From Bog-473 sp963783245 (GTDB lineage: Bacteria; Actinomycetota; Acidimicrobiia; Acidimicrobiales; RAAP-2), in the NCBI GenBank assembly GCA_963783245.1, contig CAWAMS010000006.1, positions 244,058 through 308,057 of the forward strand: a stretch of 64,000 nucleotides of DNA. The letters are read 5' to 3'. Of this stretch, positions 1 to 8,930 are shown one piece after another (within the stretch, counting starts at the first letter, position 1; each line of letters begins with the position of its first letter). The position numbers and the translations under genes were made by a program. Below the pieces are notes generated by a model. It made no database searches. It was not told the origin of the DNA and saw only the letters and a program-made list of their open reading frames with translations.

Positions 1-3000
1 GGAGGTCCCGGGAGGGATCCGCACGGGCACGGTGGTGGCGGTGACACCCGGGGCGAGAGTGACCGTGCCGCCCACGATGGCGGTGTAGTCACCCCCGGCC
101 GCGGTGGCCGTCCCGTCGGCCGTGTTGACCGCGCAGGTGATGGTGTCGCTGTGGGGACTCGCAGTCACCGGGACCTCCGCCGTCTGCGGGTAGGCGGCGT
201 TCTGGATCACCTGCGCCGGTCCCACGTAGACGAACTCGTGCCCCAGATCGGTGGGCCCGAGCAGGTTGGCCCGGCCGTAGTCGTCTTCGACGAGCAACCC
301 GTTCGGCGTGAGCATCTGCAGGCCGAAGTAGCTGTGGGTGGCGACCTTGCCGTTGACGGTGACCGCTACGGTCGCGCTGCTCTGGCCCGGGGCGAAGGTC
401 ACCACCTGCCCGGTGATCGGCGTGTAGTCGCCGTTGGCCGCGGTGGCCGTGCCGTCGAGCGTGCGCACGGTCACCGAGGTGGTCGTCGCGCTGGGCGCGG
501 AGAGCGAGAGGGTGAAGGTGGCGGTGACCGTGCCGCTCGTCGGGCGGACCACGTTGATCCAGTCGACCGACACCGTCGGGGTGAGCGGGGCCAGGCCGGT
601 TCCGGCCACGGTGATGGTCCGGGCGCCCAGACCGTCGTCGGCGGTGATCGACCACCCGTCGGACAGTGCCCCCTCGACGGTGGGATCAAAGACCACCGTC
701 TCGGTGATCGAGGCTCCCGGGGCGACCGTCGTGCCGGACGACAGGCCGGTGGTCGCCGTGAAGCCTTCCCCGTCGCTGGGCGGTACCGAGGAGGTGACGG
801 TCGCCGGCGAGCCGCCCGTGTTGGTCAGTGTCACCTGGCGGGTCTCGGTGACGCCCTCGGGCACCGAGCCGAACTGGAGGGCCGACGGCGTCACCTCGAG
901 CGACGGCCCGTTGTCGGCCGCCCCGACGATGGTCACGGTGGCCGACGGCGCCGACGCGACGGTCCCCGGATTGCAGTCGCTCAGGTTGACGGTGAACGTC
1001 TCGTTGCCCGTCGGGGCGGCTGCCGCCGGGATCGTCACCGGAATCGTGGCGGCGGCATGCCCGCTCTTGAAGGAGATGACGCCGTTGGAAATGGGCACGT
1101 ACACGTTGGCGGCCGCCGTCGCCGTCCCGTCGGCTGTGTTGACCAGGCAATTGGCCGCATAGCTGTCGCCGTTCAGGGAGACCGGGACCTGCACCGTCTG
1201 GGCCGTGACCATTGATTGGACCGCCACGGCTGCGCTGAGGCCCATGAATTCGTTGATCGGCGTCCCACCGAAGACGATGTTCGCGGTACCGGTGGCCGTG
1301 CCCAGAACGGCACCGGTCGGGTTGGAGAGGGAGAGGGAGAAGGTGACCGGGCCGCTGTGCTTCGACCCGTTCGGTTCAATCGTCACAGCGACGGTGGCGG
1401 AGGTGGAGCCGGCCGGAATGGTCACCGTCTGGTTGGTCACGGCCAGGTAGTCGCCGCCGGCCACGGTGGCCGTGCCGTCGGCCGTGTTGGCCTGCACGGT
1501 CACGGGACCGGCACTTGGCGCGGACAGGGAGACACTGAAACTGGCGGTGCCGGTGGTGCCGGCCAGGGGCCAGTGGGCGTAGAGCGAGCTCACGGTCAAC
1601 GCCGGGGGCGGAGGGGTCGTGCCGGTGCCCAGGAACGTCACCGTCCGCTTGCCCAGACCGTCGGTAGCGTCGATGATCCACCCGTCAGTGGCCGCCCCGG
1701 TGGTCGGCGGCGTGAAGGAGACCGTCTCGGTCACGGTGGCTCCCGCGGCGATGGTGGTGTCCTCGGGTAGTGAGGAGACTGCCGCGAACCCGGCCGATGT
1801 CACCGGCGGCTTGGACAGGGTGACGGCCGCCGCGGTCGATCCGGTGTTGGTGATCGTGAAGGTCCGCACCTCGGTCGCCCCCACCGGCACGTTCCCGAAG
1901 TCCACGGTCTGGGGTCCGACCTCCAGAGTGGATGGATACCCGGTCCCTCCGGTCAGCTCCAGGGTCACGTTCCCGTCGTTGGTATCGACGGTGAGGCTGC
2001 TGAGGGAGTTGCCGACCACGTCGGGGGTGAACGTGATCGGGATGGACACGCTCTTGCCGGGAAGCACCGTGGTACCGGCCGCCGGCAGGCTCGGCACGGA
2101 GAAGGGCGCCTGCGGCAGCACGGCCCCGGTGATCGTCAGGGTCTGGGCCCCGTTGTTGGAGAGCACGGCGCTCTCGGACTGGGTGCTCGAGTTCAGGGCG
2201 GCATTGCCGAAGTCGATCGTCTGCGGGGTGAACATGGGGTGGCCCGTGGCGTATTCGCCTGATCCCGAAAGGCCGATGGTCTGTTGGGACAGGGCTCCGC
2301 CCGCCATGGACAGCGTGAGGACGGCCGCTTCCGGCAAGGCGGTGCTCGGCGTGAACGTGAGAGGAACGGTCACCGAGCCACCGGCACCGAGGGCGTCGGG
2401 CAGGCTGGACGAGGGTGCACCGACGACGAAGTCGGCGTTGTCGGAGCTGATCGCGTTGAGGATGACCGCGGACGAGCTCGTGATGGTCACCGTCTGGGTG
2501 ACCGACGAGCCCACCGCGGTGGTGGGGAACGACGTGGGCGTGACCGACAGGGGCTGGGGCACCGGGGCACCGAAGCCGAAGAGCTGGCCGTTGATGTTGC
2601 CGACGTAGACCCGCCCATTGGCGAAGGTGGGGGTGAGGAACTTGGAGGCCACGCCGATCGGGGCCGACCAGATCTCCTGCATGGTCCCGTTGACGGGCAC
2701 AGGGTCGTACGCCCGGAGTTGGGACTCGCTCCCGCCGGACTGACCTTCAGGGGCGTCGCTGGACGACCACACCGTCCACAGGGTGGCCGACCCCGAAGTG
2801 GTCCCGTTGGAGGTGACCGCCGGGGCACTCGAACCGTAGCCGAAGGCGTCCGATGAGGACCCCACCTGGCTCATGGTCGGATTGCCGTTGGCATCGGTGC
2901 CCCACTTGAGGGCCTGGAGCGTGCCCGGACCACCGCCTTGGGAGGCGGTGACGACATAGGCGTACCCACCGTCCCCGGGCCACACCGCCGTCTTTCCCCA

Positions 3001-4203
3001 CACCCCGCCCACCGGCCCGATCCGGGCGATGTCGTCGTTTCCACCGTTGGCCCCCTGGCCGTACCCGCCCAGGCTGGCCGCGTTGAGCAGGTAGAGGTAC
3101 CCCTCCTTGCCGATGGCCGCGATGATCTCGGGGTACTTGGAGGTGGAGAACGTCTGGGGCGGGAGCTCGACCGCCCCGCCCGAGCCGAAGTCGGCGTCGA
3201 TGCTGCTCAACTCGGCCGCGTTGGACGGGGTGAAGAAGTCAACCGGTTTGAGCTGGCCGCTGGAGCCGACGTCGAGCCGGACCACGCTCTGGCCTATGGC
3301 GCCGGGTGGGTCGTTGCCCGGGGCAGGGGCCGGCGGGGTGGCCCCGTTGGAGGTGACGACGACCATTGTGCCGGGCCCGTCGGACATGATCCCCGATCCC
3401 GACTGCCAGATCCCGCCCTGGGCCGTCTGGCCCTGACCCGCCTCATCGGACCACCGGGTGGTGATCTGCCCGCTCGTGCTGACGCCGATGACCCAACCCT
3501 CGTAGGTCCCGTAGTCACAGGTCGACCCGAAGGCGGCGTACACGACCCCGCCCAGAAGGAGGAGGCCCGGACGCTGGTCCTGGTAGTAGGCATTGAAGCT
3601 CTGCGTAGGGTCGTTGTCGGCCGGGCCCTGGTACAACACGGGAAAATCGGGCTCTTCGGCCCCCGTCGCCGGGTTGACGGCGTGCAGCCAGTACTGCGGG
3701 TTGCCCGTGTCGCCGCTGATGTACTGCTTGTCGGTGAAGTAGACGATGCCGGTGCTCGGGTCCACCACCGGGGTGGCCGTAATCCCGGACAGGGAGAGAT
3801 CCCCGCACCCTTCCTGGCTGCCCTCGTTGAAGGCTGTGCCCACGTTGCGTGACCAGAGGATGGCGCCGCTCACCGGGTCAAGGCCGTAGATCCAGTCGGC
3901 CTCGGTTGTCACGACGAGCACGCCGTTGTCAAGGAGGGGCTGGCCGTAGACCGCCCCGTCGAGCTGGGTGCTGAACAGCTGGCCGAAGTCGCCGCTGGTG
4001 ATGCTGGTCGGCGACAGGTCGGGCTCGTCGGGATACCACCCGTCGCGGGCATTGTCCGCGTTGTTGGTGGTGGCGACCGCGCCGGCCGGACTCGCCGTCG
4101 CCGTTGTCACCACCGCTCCCGCGCTCACGCCGATCACCGCCACGGTCAATACCGCGCCGAGCGTCCGCCGGATGCGGCTGCGGATGGTCGTCATCGAGAC
4201 CAT
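1..4203 (-). CDS. Giant secreted beta-propeller / choice-of-anchor / Calx-beta surface protein (C-terminus beyond window)
   Basis: One frame stays open from an ATG at 4203 to the left edge, giving 1401 residues with no stop, so the protein continues outside the window. An N-terminal basic segment followed by a hydrophobic stretch and ASPAGA (about residues 1-45) looks like a signal peptide. Residues about 60-530 resemble a PQQ/BamB-like propeller, with units such as DNGVLVVTTEADWIYGLDP. From about 549 come immunoglobulin-like choice-of-anchor D modules (DFGNVPVGATEVRTFTITNT near 758; LQFGSVPEG near 1100). These alternate with Calx-beta-like modules (NTADGTATVAGGDY near 890, repeated near 1000, 1230 and 1370). 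A GTAGGGGG run lies just upstream of the ATG. It is probably an exported cell-surface or adhesion protein; no catalytic motif is visible. It diverges from the glycosidase-like gene at 4470. Confidence 0.85.
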   Translation of the reverse strand, partial: MVSMTTIRSRIRRTLGAVLTVAVIGVSAGAVVTTATASPAGAVATTNNADNARDGWYPDEPDLSPTSITSGDFGQLFSTQLDGAVYGQPLLDNGVLVVTTEADWIYGLDPVSGAILWSRNVGTAFNEGSQEGCGDLSLSGITATPVVDPSTGIVYFTDKQYISGDTGNPQYWLHAVNPATGAEEPDFPVLYQGPADNDPTQSFNAYYQDQRPGLLLLGGVVYAAFGSTCDYGTYEGWVIGVSTSGQITTRWSDEAGQGQTAQGGIWQSGSGIMSDGPGTMVVVTSNGATPPAPAPGNDPPGAIGQSVVRLDVGSSGQLKPVDFFTPSNAAELSSIDADFGSGGAVELPPQTFSTSKYPEIIAAIGKEGYLYLLNAASLGGYGQGANGGNDDIARIGPVGGVWGKTAVWPGDGGYAYVVTASQGGGPGTLQALKWGTDANGNPTMSQVGSSSDAFGYGSSAPAVTSNGTTSGSATLWTVWSSSDAPEGQSGGSESQLRAYDPVPVNGTMQEIWSAPIGVASKFLTPTFANGRVYVGNINGQLFGFGAPVPQPLSVTPTSFPTTAVGSSVTQTVTITSSSAVILNAISSDNADFVVGAPSSSLPDALGAGGSVTVPLTFTPSTALPEAAVLTLSMAGGALSQQTIGLSGSGEYATGHPMFTPQTIDFGNAALNSSTQSESAVLSNNGAQTLTITGAVLPQAPFSVPSLPAAGTTVLPGKSVSIPITFTPDVVGNSLSSLTVDTNDGNVTLELTGGTGYPSTLEVGPQTVDFGNVPVGATEVRTFTITNTGSTAAAVTLSKPPVTSAGFAAVSSLPEDTTIAAGATVTETVSFTPPTTGAATDGWIIDATDGLGKRTVTFLGTGTTPPPPALTVSSLYAHWPLAGTTGTASFSVSLSAPSAGPVTVQANTADGTATVAGGDYLAVTNQTVTIPAGSTSATVAVTIEPNGSKHSGPVTFSLSLSNPTGAVLGTATGTANIVFGGTPINEFMGLSAAVAVQSMVTAQTVQVPVSLNGDSYAANCLVNTADGTATAAANVYVPISNGVISFKSGHAAATIPVTIPAAAAPTGNETFTVNLSDCNPGTVASAPSATVTIVGAADNGPSLEVTPSALQFGSVPEGVTETRQVTLTNTGGSPATVTSSVPPSDGEGFTATTGLSSGTTVAPGASITETVVFDPTVEGALSDGWSITADDGLGARTITVAGTGLAPLTPTVSVDWINVVRPTSGTVTATFTLSLSAPSATTTSVTVRTLDGTATAANGDYTPITGQVVTFAPGQSSATVAVTVNGKVATHSYFGLQMLTPNGLLVEDDYGRANLLGPTDLGHEFVYVGPAQVIQNAAYPQTAEVPVTASPHSDTITCAVNTADGTATAAGGDYTAIVGGTVTLAPGVTATTVPVRIPPGTS

Positions 4204-4324
4204 GTCAGGTGCCCCCTACTCCCCGGTGCTTACGAGTGGATGTGTCGGTTTGCCCGAGGACGCGGTCACCCTGGTCGTCGAACAGTCAGAAACGTGTTTC
4301 TCCGACATCGCGTGACGCGGAGGT

Positions 4325-4345
4325 CTGTCTGCCAGTGGCAGACAG
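4325..4345. promoter_or_regulatory. Perfect 9+9 bp palindrome, candidate operator between divergent secreted-protein genes
   Basis: CTGTCTGCC-AGT-GGCAGACAG is a perfect inverted repeat with a 3-nt centre. It lies 122 bp upstream of the propeller gene start (4203, minus) and 125 bp upstream of the glycosidase-like gene start (4470, plus). A dyad of this size between divergent promoters suits a dimeric repressor site. It could also form a hairpin in RNA, but no gene ends here. The half-site GGCAGACAG recurs once at 8170-8178, upstream of the BVMO gene. Confidence 0.55.
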
Positions 4346-4469
4346 TACAAAGACGCGACCCAACGCCGTCCCAACGACGTCCCAACCCTCCCCCAACCCT
4401 TTCCCTCCGCATGGTCATGCGCTCCACGCTCGCTTACGATCTGCCACCACACCGGTGGAAGGAGTCTCT

Positions 4470-5479
4470 GTGTATCAGGCGTTTACGAGGCGGCACGGCA
4501 ACAAGGGGCCGCTGACGCTCGGCCTCTCTCTTTGTGTCGCCCTCGCGTTATCGCTGATTGTCGGAGTCTGGAGCGGGACCGCCTCCGAAGCGGCCAGTAC
4601 CTCGAATTTCCGTGGAATTTACAAATTCGCAGGAAACAACTCGCCGGCGGATGCCACGAATCCGAACCTCGCCGGCGTCGTCCTCAACTACTACTGGAGT
4701 CAGATCGAACCGCAGAAGGGCGTGTTCGCGTGGAACGTGATCACCGCGGCGATGGCGCCGTGGATCGCCGCACACAAGAAGATAATCCTGCGCATCTCGA
4801 CGGCGGGCGAGAGCTCCTGGGATGCCCCGTACTCGGGCGACGGCACGCCCTCGTGGGTGTTCACCGACGGGGCCCGGTCGGTTTCCGACAACGGCGAGAC
4901 GATACCCGTCTACTGGGACCAGGCCTACCTGAGCGACTACTCGTCCTTCGTGCAGAGCCTCGCCCAGCAGTTCGACGGCAACCCGAACTTCGCGTTCATC
5001 GAACCCGGGGTGGGCATGGGAGGCGAGACGATCCCGAATTCAACCCGTCATCGTCGGGTCTCGCGGCCTGGCAGTCCGACGGCTACACGGACGCGGTGTG
5101 GCTCAACACGGTTGAGACGATCTCCTCCTTCTTCGAGGCTTCGTTCCATACGACGCACTCCTACTGGATGGTTGATCGCTCGTTCTTCGACGGAAACGGT
5201 CCCGATTTCGACACCCTTATGGCCTGGTTCAAGTCAGTCCCGAACTGGCGCTTGCAGAACAACGGCCTGACGGCGACCCAAACGCTCAGCTCAGAATGGT
5301 CAGGGGTGACGTTGGCGCTCGAACAGCTCACCTCGGCGAAGAACTCAGGCGACTGCCTGTGCGCCGACATCTCGAACGGCATCGACAACCTCCACGGCAG
5401 CTACCTCCTGATCTACAAGACCGATATCGACAACCCTGCGAATGCCGCCTACCTGGCGCAGGCGGCGAGCCTCGGGTGA
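4470..5479 (+). pseudogene. Secreted glycoside hydrolase-like (beta/alpha)8 protein, one frameshift
   Basis: The start is GTG at 4470, 5 nt after GGAAGGAG. A basic N-terminus plus a hydrophobic segment ending in ASEAAS forms a signal peptide. The body reads like a family 42-type or related TIM-barrel glycosidase: YYWSQIEPQKGVFAW, then KKIILRISTAGESSWDAP, then FAFIEPGVGMGGET, where Glu is a plausible acid/base residue. Near 5035 the reading frame breaks: the first frame runs into unrelated sequence, while the neighbouring frame continues with EFNPSSSGLAAWQSDGY to a TGA at 5479. Restoring one C in a CCC run would repair it, so this may be a sequencing indel. The exact glycosidase family is uncertain. 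Confidence 0.7.
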
Positions 5480-5636
5480 CGAATTCGGGGGAACCCACAC
5501 CGGCGACGTGACCGACGTGTCGAGCGCCGGCAGCGCTCGGACGGTCGCTCAGCCCTCGGGCCAAGCGGCAAAACATTCCCCTCTCCTCCCCCGGGCGACG
5601 GATGCCTCCCGTCACGACCCGCCTACCCTGTGGGAG

Positions 5637-6023
5637 GTGACCACCTTCCTCTATGCCGTCGATAAGCGCTACCTGCCGGTGCTGCTGCCATTCTTGCTGC
5701 GCCCGACAAAGGATGGGGTCAAGGTCACCGAGGAGGGTGCTTTCGTCGCGACATTCGGATTCTTCAAGATCGTGACACCGCTCGAAAACATCACGGGTGC
5801 GCACATCACGCGGAACTACCGCTGGTGGACGGCATGCGGGGTTCGCATGTCGCGGGCCGACGACGGGCTGACCTTCGGAACGAATCGCAACGGCGGCGTC
5901 TGCATCCATTTTGCGGAGAAGGTGCCATCGGCCCTTCGACGAAGCGGTCACTCGGCGCTCACTGTGACCGTGGCCGATCTGGAGGGACTGACCGGAGCCC
6001 TCGGCGGGGAGCCTGACCTGTGA
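5637..6023 (+). CDS. Conserved hypothetical protein, about 128 aa
   Basis: The conserved-looking part starts at VTTFLYAVDKRYLPVLLPFL and ends at a TGA at 6023. The GTG at 5637 is directly preceded by GGGAGG with almost no spacing, so an earlier GTG at 5508 (giving 171 aa) is possible. The sequence alternates short hydrophobic and charged strands (GVKVTEEGAFVATFGFFKIV, then ENITGAHITRNYRWW), suggesting a small beta-rich, PH-like fold. I do not recognise a named family. It lies on the plus strand between the glycosidase-like gene and the convergent catabolic cluster. Confidence 0.55.
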   Translation: MTTFLYAVDKRYLPVLLPFLLRPTKDGVKVTEEGAFVATFGFFKIVTPLENITGAHITRNYRWWTACGVRMSRADDGLTFGTNRNGGVCIHFAEKVPSALRRSGHSALTVTVADLEGLTGALGGEPDL

Positions 6024-6113
6024 CATGTCGTTCGATGTCCGGACCCTCCGTCACACGGTGGCGACTGGCCAGGTGCTTGATCGCACCATTGATCCCGTGC
6101 CCAGCGACGGACC

Positions 6114-8093
6114 TCAGGACACCACGAGATCCTCGCCGAAATAGGGCCGTATCGAGGCGCGAGGGCCGCTCTCCACTTCCCCGCGGCCGGCCGGATCACG
6201 CATCCATTTCCACGTCTCCCGGACGTCGAAGGGCATATTTGCCGAGGACCGCCCGAACTCATTCGTGAAGTAATTGTGGGCGCGGGCGTCTCGCCAGACC
6301 TTCGTCACCTCGACCTGATCCAGTTCGTCGTTGTAGCGCCAATAGGCATCCTCGGTGACCTCGACCGAGCTTCGATTCTCCGCGATCAAGTGCCCGATGC
6401 AGGCCAGGGCAAAGCGCGTCACCACCTCTTCCATGTCCACGACCTGAAGACCCCCGTACGGATTGGTGTTCGGTCCGTAGATCATGAAGAAGTTGGGAAA
6501 ACCGGGGAGCAGGGTGCCGAGGTACGCACGTGCCCCGTCTTTGCGCCAAAGGTCAACGACTTCGCGCTGACCACGACCGCGGATCTCCATGGGAAAGAGA
6601 AAGTCGTTGGACTTGAAGCCGGTGGCGAAGACGATGACGTCCACCTTGCAGACAGAGCCATCGCACGTTTGTATGCCCTCGGGGGTGATCCGGAGAATAC
6701 CGTCGGTGACGAGCGAGACGTCGTCTCGCAACAATGCGTCATACACACTCCGGCTCGGGTCCACCAAAATCGGACGCGCCGACATGGGAGGCGCCTCTGG
6801 AAGCATCTTCTCCAGGAGATCCGGGCGGCCGGCGAACTTCGATTGCATGAAGTCGATCCTCTGGTCACGGATCTTCTTGTTGGTCGGGCTCAGGGTGTGC
6901 GGGTCCTGAAACTCAGGATCGATCGTGAAGGTGGCCTGAAGGTTCGTCGGCCCATACATCCAACTGGTCCGGAAACGCACGAAGTTCGTAAAGAAGGGGA
7001 AGTTGCGGTCCAACCACGTCACCTGGTCGGGAAACGGATCAAGATATCCCGGGGTGTCGAACACCCAATTCGGCGTTCGCTGAAACGCGACCGTATGGCT
7101 CGCCACCTTTGCCACTTCGGGGATCATCTGATAACCGGTGCACCCGCTGCCCACGACGGCAACCCGCTTGCCCTCGAGGTCGAGATCCGCCGGCCAACGA
7201 GCTGAATGGAACAGTTCCCCCCCGAAGGTCTCCATCCCCTCGATGTCAGGAACGTTCGGGCGAGCCAGAAAGCCGACGCAGCTGATCACCGCGTTCACCC
7301 TCCACGTCCGAGTGCCCTCGGGGTGTTCGGCGCGGATCTCCCAGGTCTTGCTGTCCTCGTCCCACGAAGCAGACGTCACCTCGGTGTCGAATTGGATCTC
7401 CCGGCGGATGTCGTAGGTGTCCGCCACCCAGTTGAAATATTTCTCGTTCTCACTCTGCGGGCAAAACGGGTTCGGGAACGGAAAGTCCACTCCGTAGGTG
7501 TGCGTATAGGTGCGACTCGGCGAGTCGACTCTCGCTCCGGGGTATCGATTCTCGAACCACGTTCCTCCGACGCCGGCATTCTTCTCGAGCACCGTGAACG
7601 CGATCCCCGCGTGCTTCAGCTGTACCGCCGCGTTGAGGCCTCCCATGCCGGCGCCGATCACGGCGACGGAGAACCCTTCGAGTTGCGCCGCTGATGGTTG
7701 CTCCGGCCACGCGTAGCTCCGGGCCCATGGGTCGAGCGCCAAGGTCTCCCACCACATCTCGAACTCGGCATCGCGAATCTCTTCACCTGCGCAAAGCCCG
7801 AGACTGCGTTGCAGGCGGTCCGTAGGGCCGCTGTCCAGGTGGCCCGCCCCGCCGTCCCGGTACGCCTTGAGAAAGGTCGCGGCTTTCTCCTGCAGCAGAG
7901 CGACGTCGGTGGGGTCGGTGAGCGTCTTGAACTCGAAATACCCCGCAGCAGCCGTCCCGACCGCGGTGGACGTCACCGCTTCATCGCCGGTCAATTGGTA
8001 CAGCAGTCCCCGCAGGACCATCGGGTCGGCAAATTTCACGGCGTCCTCAATGAATTCGTCGGAGGCGTCGAGCAGTTCGAATCGTTCGTTCAT
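6114..8093 (-). CDS. Flavin-containing Baeyer-Villiger-type monooxygenase
   Basis: 659 aa. The ATG at 8093 is chosen over an upstream TTG at 8159 because TGGAGTGG lies just before it. An N-terminal extension of about 130 residues precedes the FAD Rossmann motif GAGMGGLNAAVQL. The BVMO fingerprint FGGELFHSARWP (FxGxxxHxxxWP) and the NADPH-binding motif GSGCTGYQ follow, then RTPNWV, typical of the family. The enzyme should insert oxygen next to a ketone (ester or lactone formation) using NADPH and O2; the substrate is unknown. It is the last gene of a minus-strand run with a P450, an SDR and an amidohydrolase, which supports a catabolic role. BVMOs with such N-terminal extensions are common in actinobacteria. 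Confidence 0.9.
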   Translation of the reverse strand: MNERFELLDASDEFIEDAVKFADPMVLRGLLYQLTGDEAVTSTAVGTAAAGYFEFKTLTDPTDVALLQEKAATFLKAYRDGGAGHLDSGPTDRLQRSLGLCAGEEIRDAEFEMWWETLALDPWARSYAWPEQPSAAQLEGFSVAVIGAGMGGLNAAVQLKHAGIAFTVLEKNAGVGGTWFENRYPGARVDSPSRTYTHTYGVDFPFPNPFCPQSENEKYFNWVADTYDIRREIQFDTEVTSASWDEDSKTWEIRAEHPEGTRTWRVNAVISCVGFLARPNVPDIEGMETFGGELFHSARWPADLDLEGKRVAVVGSGCTGYQMIPEVAKVASHTVAFQRTPNWVFDTPGYLDPFPDQVTWLDRNFPFFTNFVRFRTSWMYGPTNLQATFTIDPEFQDPHTLSPTNKKIRDQRIDFMQSKFAGRPDLLEKMLPEAPPMSARPILVDPSRSVYDALLRDDVSLVTDGILRITPEGIQTCDGSVCKVDVIVFATGFKSNDFLFPMEIRGRGQREVVDLWRKDGARAYLGTLLPGFPNFFMIYGPNTNPYGGLQVVDMEEVVTRFALACIGHLIAENRSSVEVTEDAYWRYNDELDQVEVTKVWRDARAHNYFTNEFGRSSANMPFDVRETWKWMRDPAGRGEVESGPRASIRPYFGEDLVVS

Positions 8094-8269
8094 CCGCGTG
8101 ATCCACTCCAGACGGGGATGGTCGTGCCGACCTTCAGCACGCTCCCAGGTGCAAGTCAATACCTAACTCGGCAGACAGTGCAACAGGTCCGCCCACGTCC
8201 CCTCGCAGACGAACGAGTGACGGCGCATCCACTCGATCGTGATGGCGAGGCCTGTCGTTGAGTCGGGCT

Positions 8270-8869
8270 TCAGGGCGACAACCGCTCCATCGTCCACTTT
8301 CCGGACCGGGACGTGTAGCGGAGCCTGTCATGGAGTCGATCCGCCCCTTCTTCCCAGAGCTCGACGACTTCAGGTCGCACACGGTAACCACCCCAACGAT
8401 CAGGTCGAGGCGGCACCGCGTCGCCCTGGAGTGCGTCGACCAGCTCGGCTCTGCGTTGTTCGAGCGACGCACGCCCAGCGACGACTTCGCTCTGATGGCT
8501 GATCACCGCGCTCATGCGTGACCCCGGCGGACGTGAGAGCCAGTAGGCATCCGACTGCTCCTCATCGACTTCCTCCACCGCTCCACTCACGCGGACCTGA
8601 CGGTGGAATGGAAGGAACCAATGGAAGAGGGCGGCCGCGAATGGATTCGCCGCGAGGTCCCGGCCCTTCTCGCTCCCTCGGTCGGTATAGAAGACGAGAC
8701 CCCGGACATCGATACCCCGGAGCAGCACCATTCTCGAAGATGGCCGCCCCTCGACCGTGGCCGTTGCAATTGCCATTGCCTCGGGCATGCGTTCACCAGC
8801 CGCTCGCGCCGCCTCCAACCACTTGGACAGTTGGGCCACCGGGTCGGGATCGACGTCTGCTTCATCCAT
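8270..8869 (-). CDS. Pyridoxamine 5'-phosphate oxidase family protein (PdxH-like)
   Basis: 199 aa, the usual PdxH length. Visible hallmarks are PSSRMVLLRGIDVRGLVFYTD (FMN/phosphate binding), SEKGRDLAANPFAAALFHW, the RQVRVSG motif, and the C-terminal RLHDRLRY...W..ERLSP typical of the PNPOx C-terminal domain. The family oxidises pyridoxamine/pyridoxine phosphate to PLP with FMN and O2. Here it sits between a P450 and a BVMO, so it could be a true vitamin B6 salvage enzyme or a flavin reductase-like partner recruited to the cluster. Sequence alone favours genuine PdxH; I withhold the symbol because paralogues are common in actinobacteria. Confidence 0.85.
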   Translation of the reverse strand: MDEADVDPDPVAQLSKWLEAARAAGERMPEAMAIATATVEGRPSSRMVLLRGIDVRGLVFYTDRGSEKGRDLAANPFAAALFHWFLPFHRQVRVSGAVEEVDEEQSDAYWLSRPPGSRMSAVISHQSEVVAGRASLEQRRAELVDALQGDAVPPRPDRWGGYRVRPEVVELWEEGADRLHDRLRYTSRSGKWTMERLSP

Positions 8870-8930
8870 GCCAAGAGTCTGCTCGATGAAGGGTGACGGC
8901 GATGCATCCAGCCAGGTCGCACGGAGTATC

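Noticed and set aside
151..1215. Long plus-strand open frames across the first 4 kb (for example 151-1215, 1619-2608, 2938-3852)
   Set aside because: They are antisense to the continuous 1401-codon minus-strand frame, have Arg/Gly/Pro-rich compositions typical of GC-rich shadow frames, and show no motif.
6276..7205. 309-codon plus-strand frame opposite the BVMO
   Set aside because: The minus-strand frame carries clear FAD and BVMO motifs; the plus frame is a shadow without recognisable domains.
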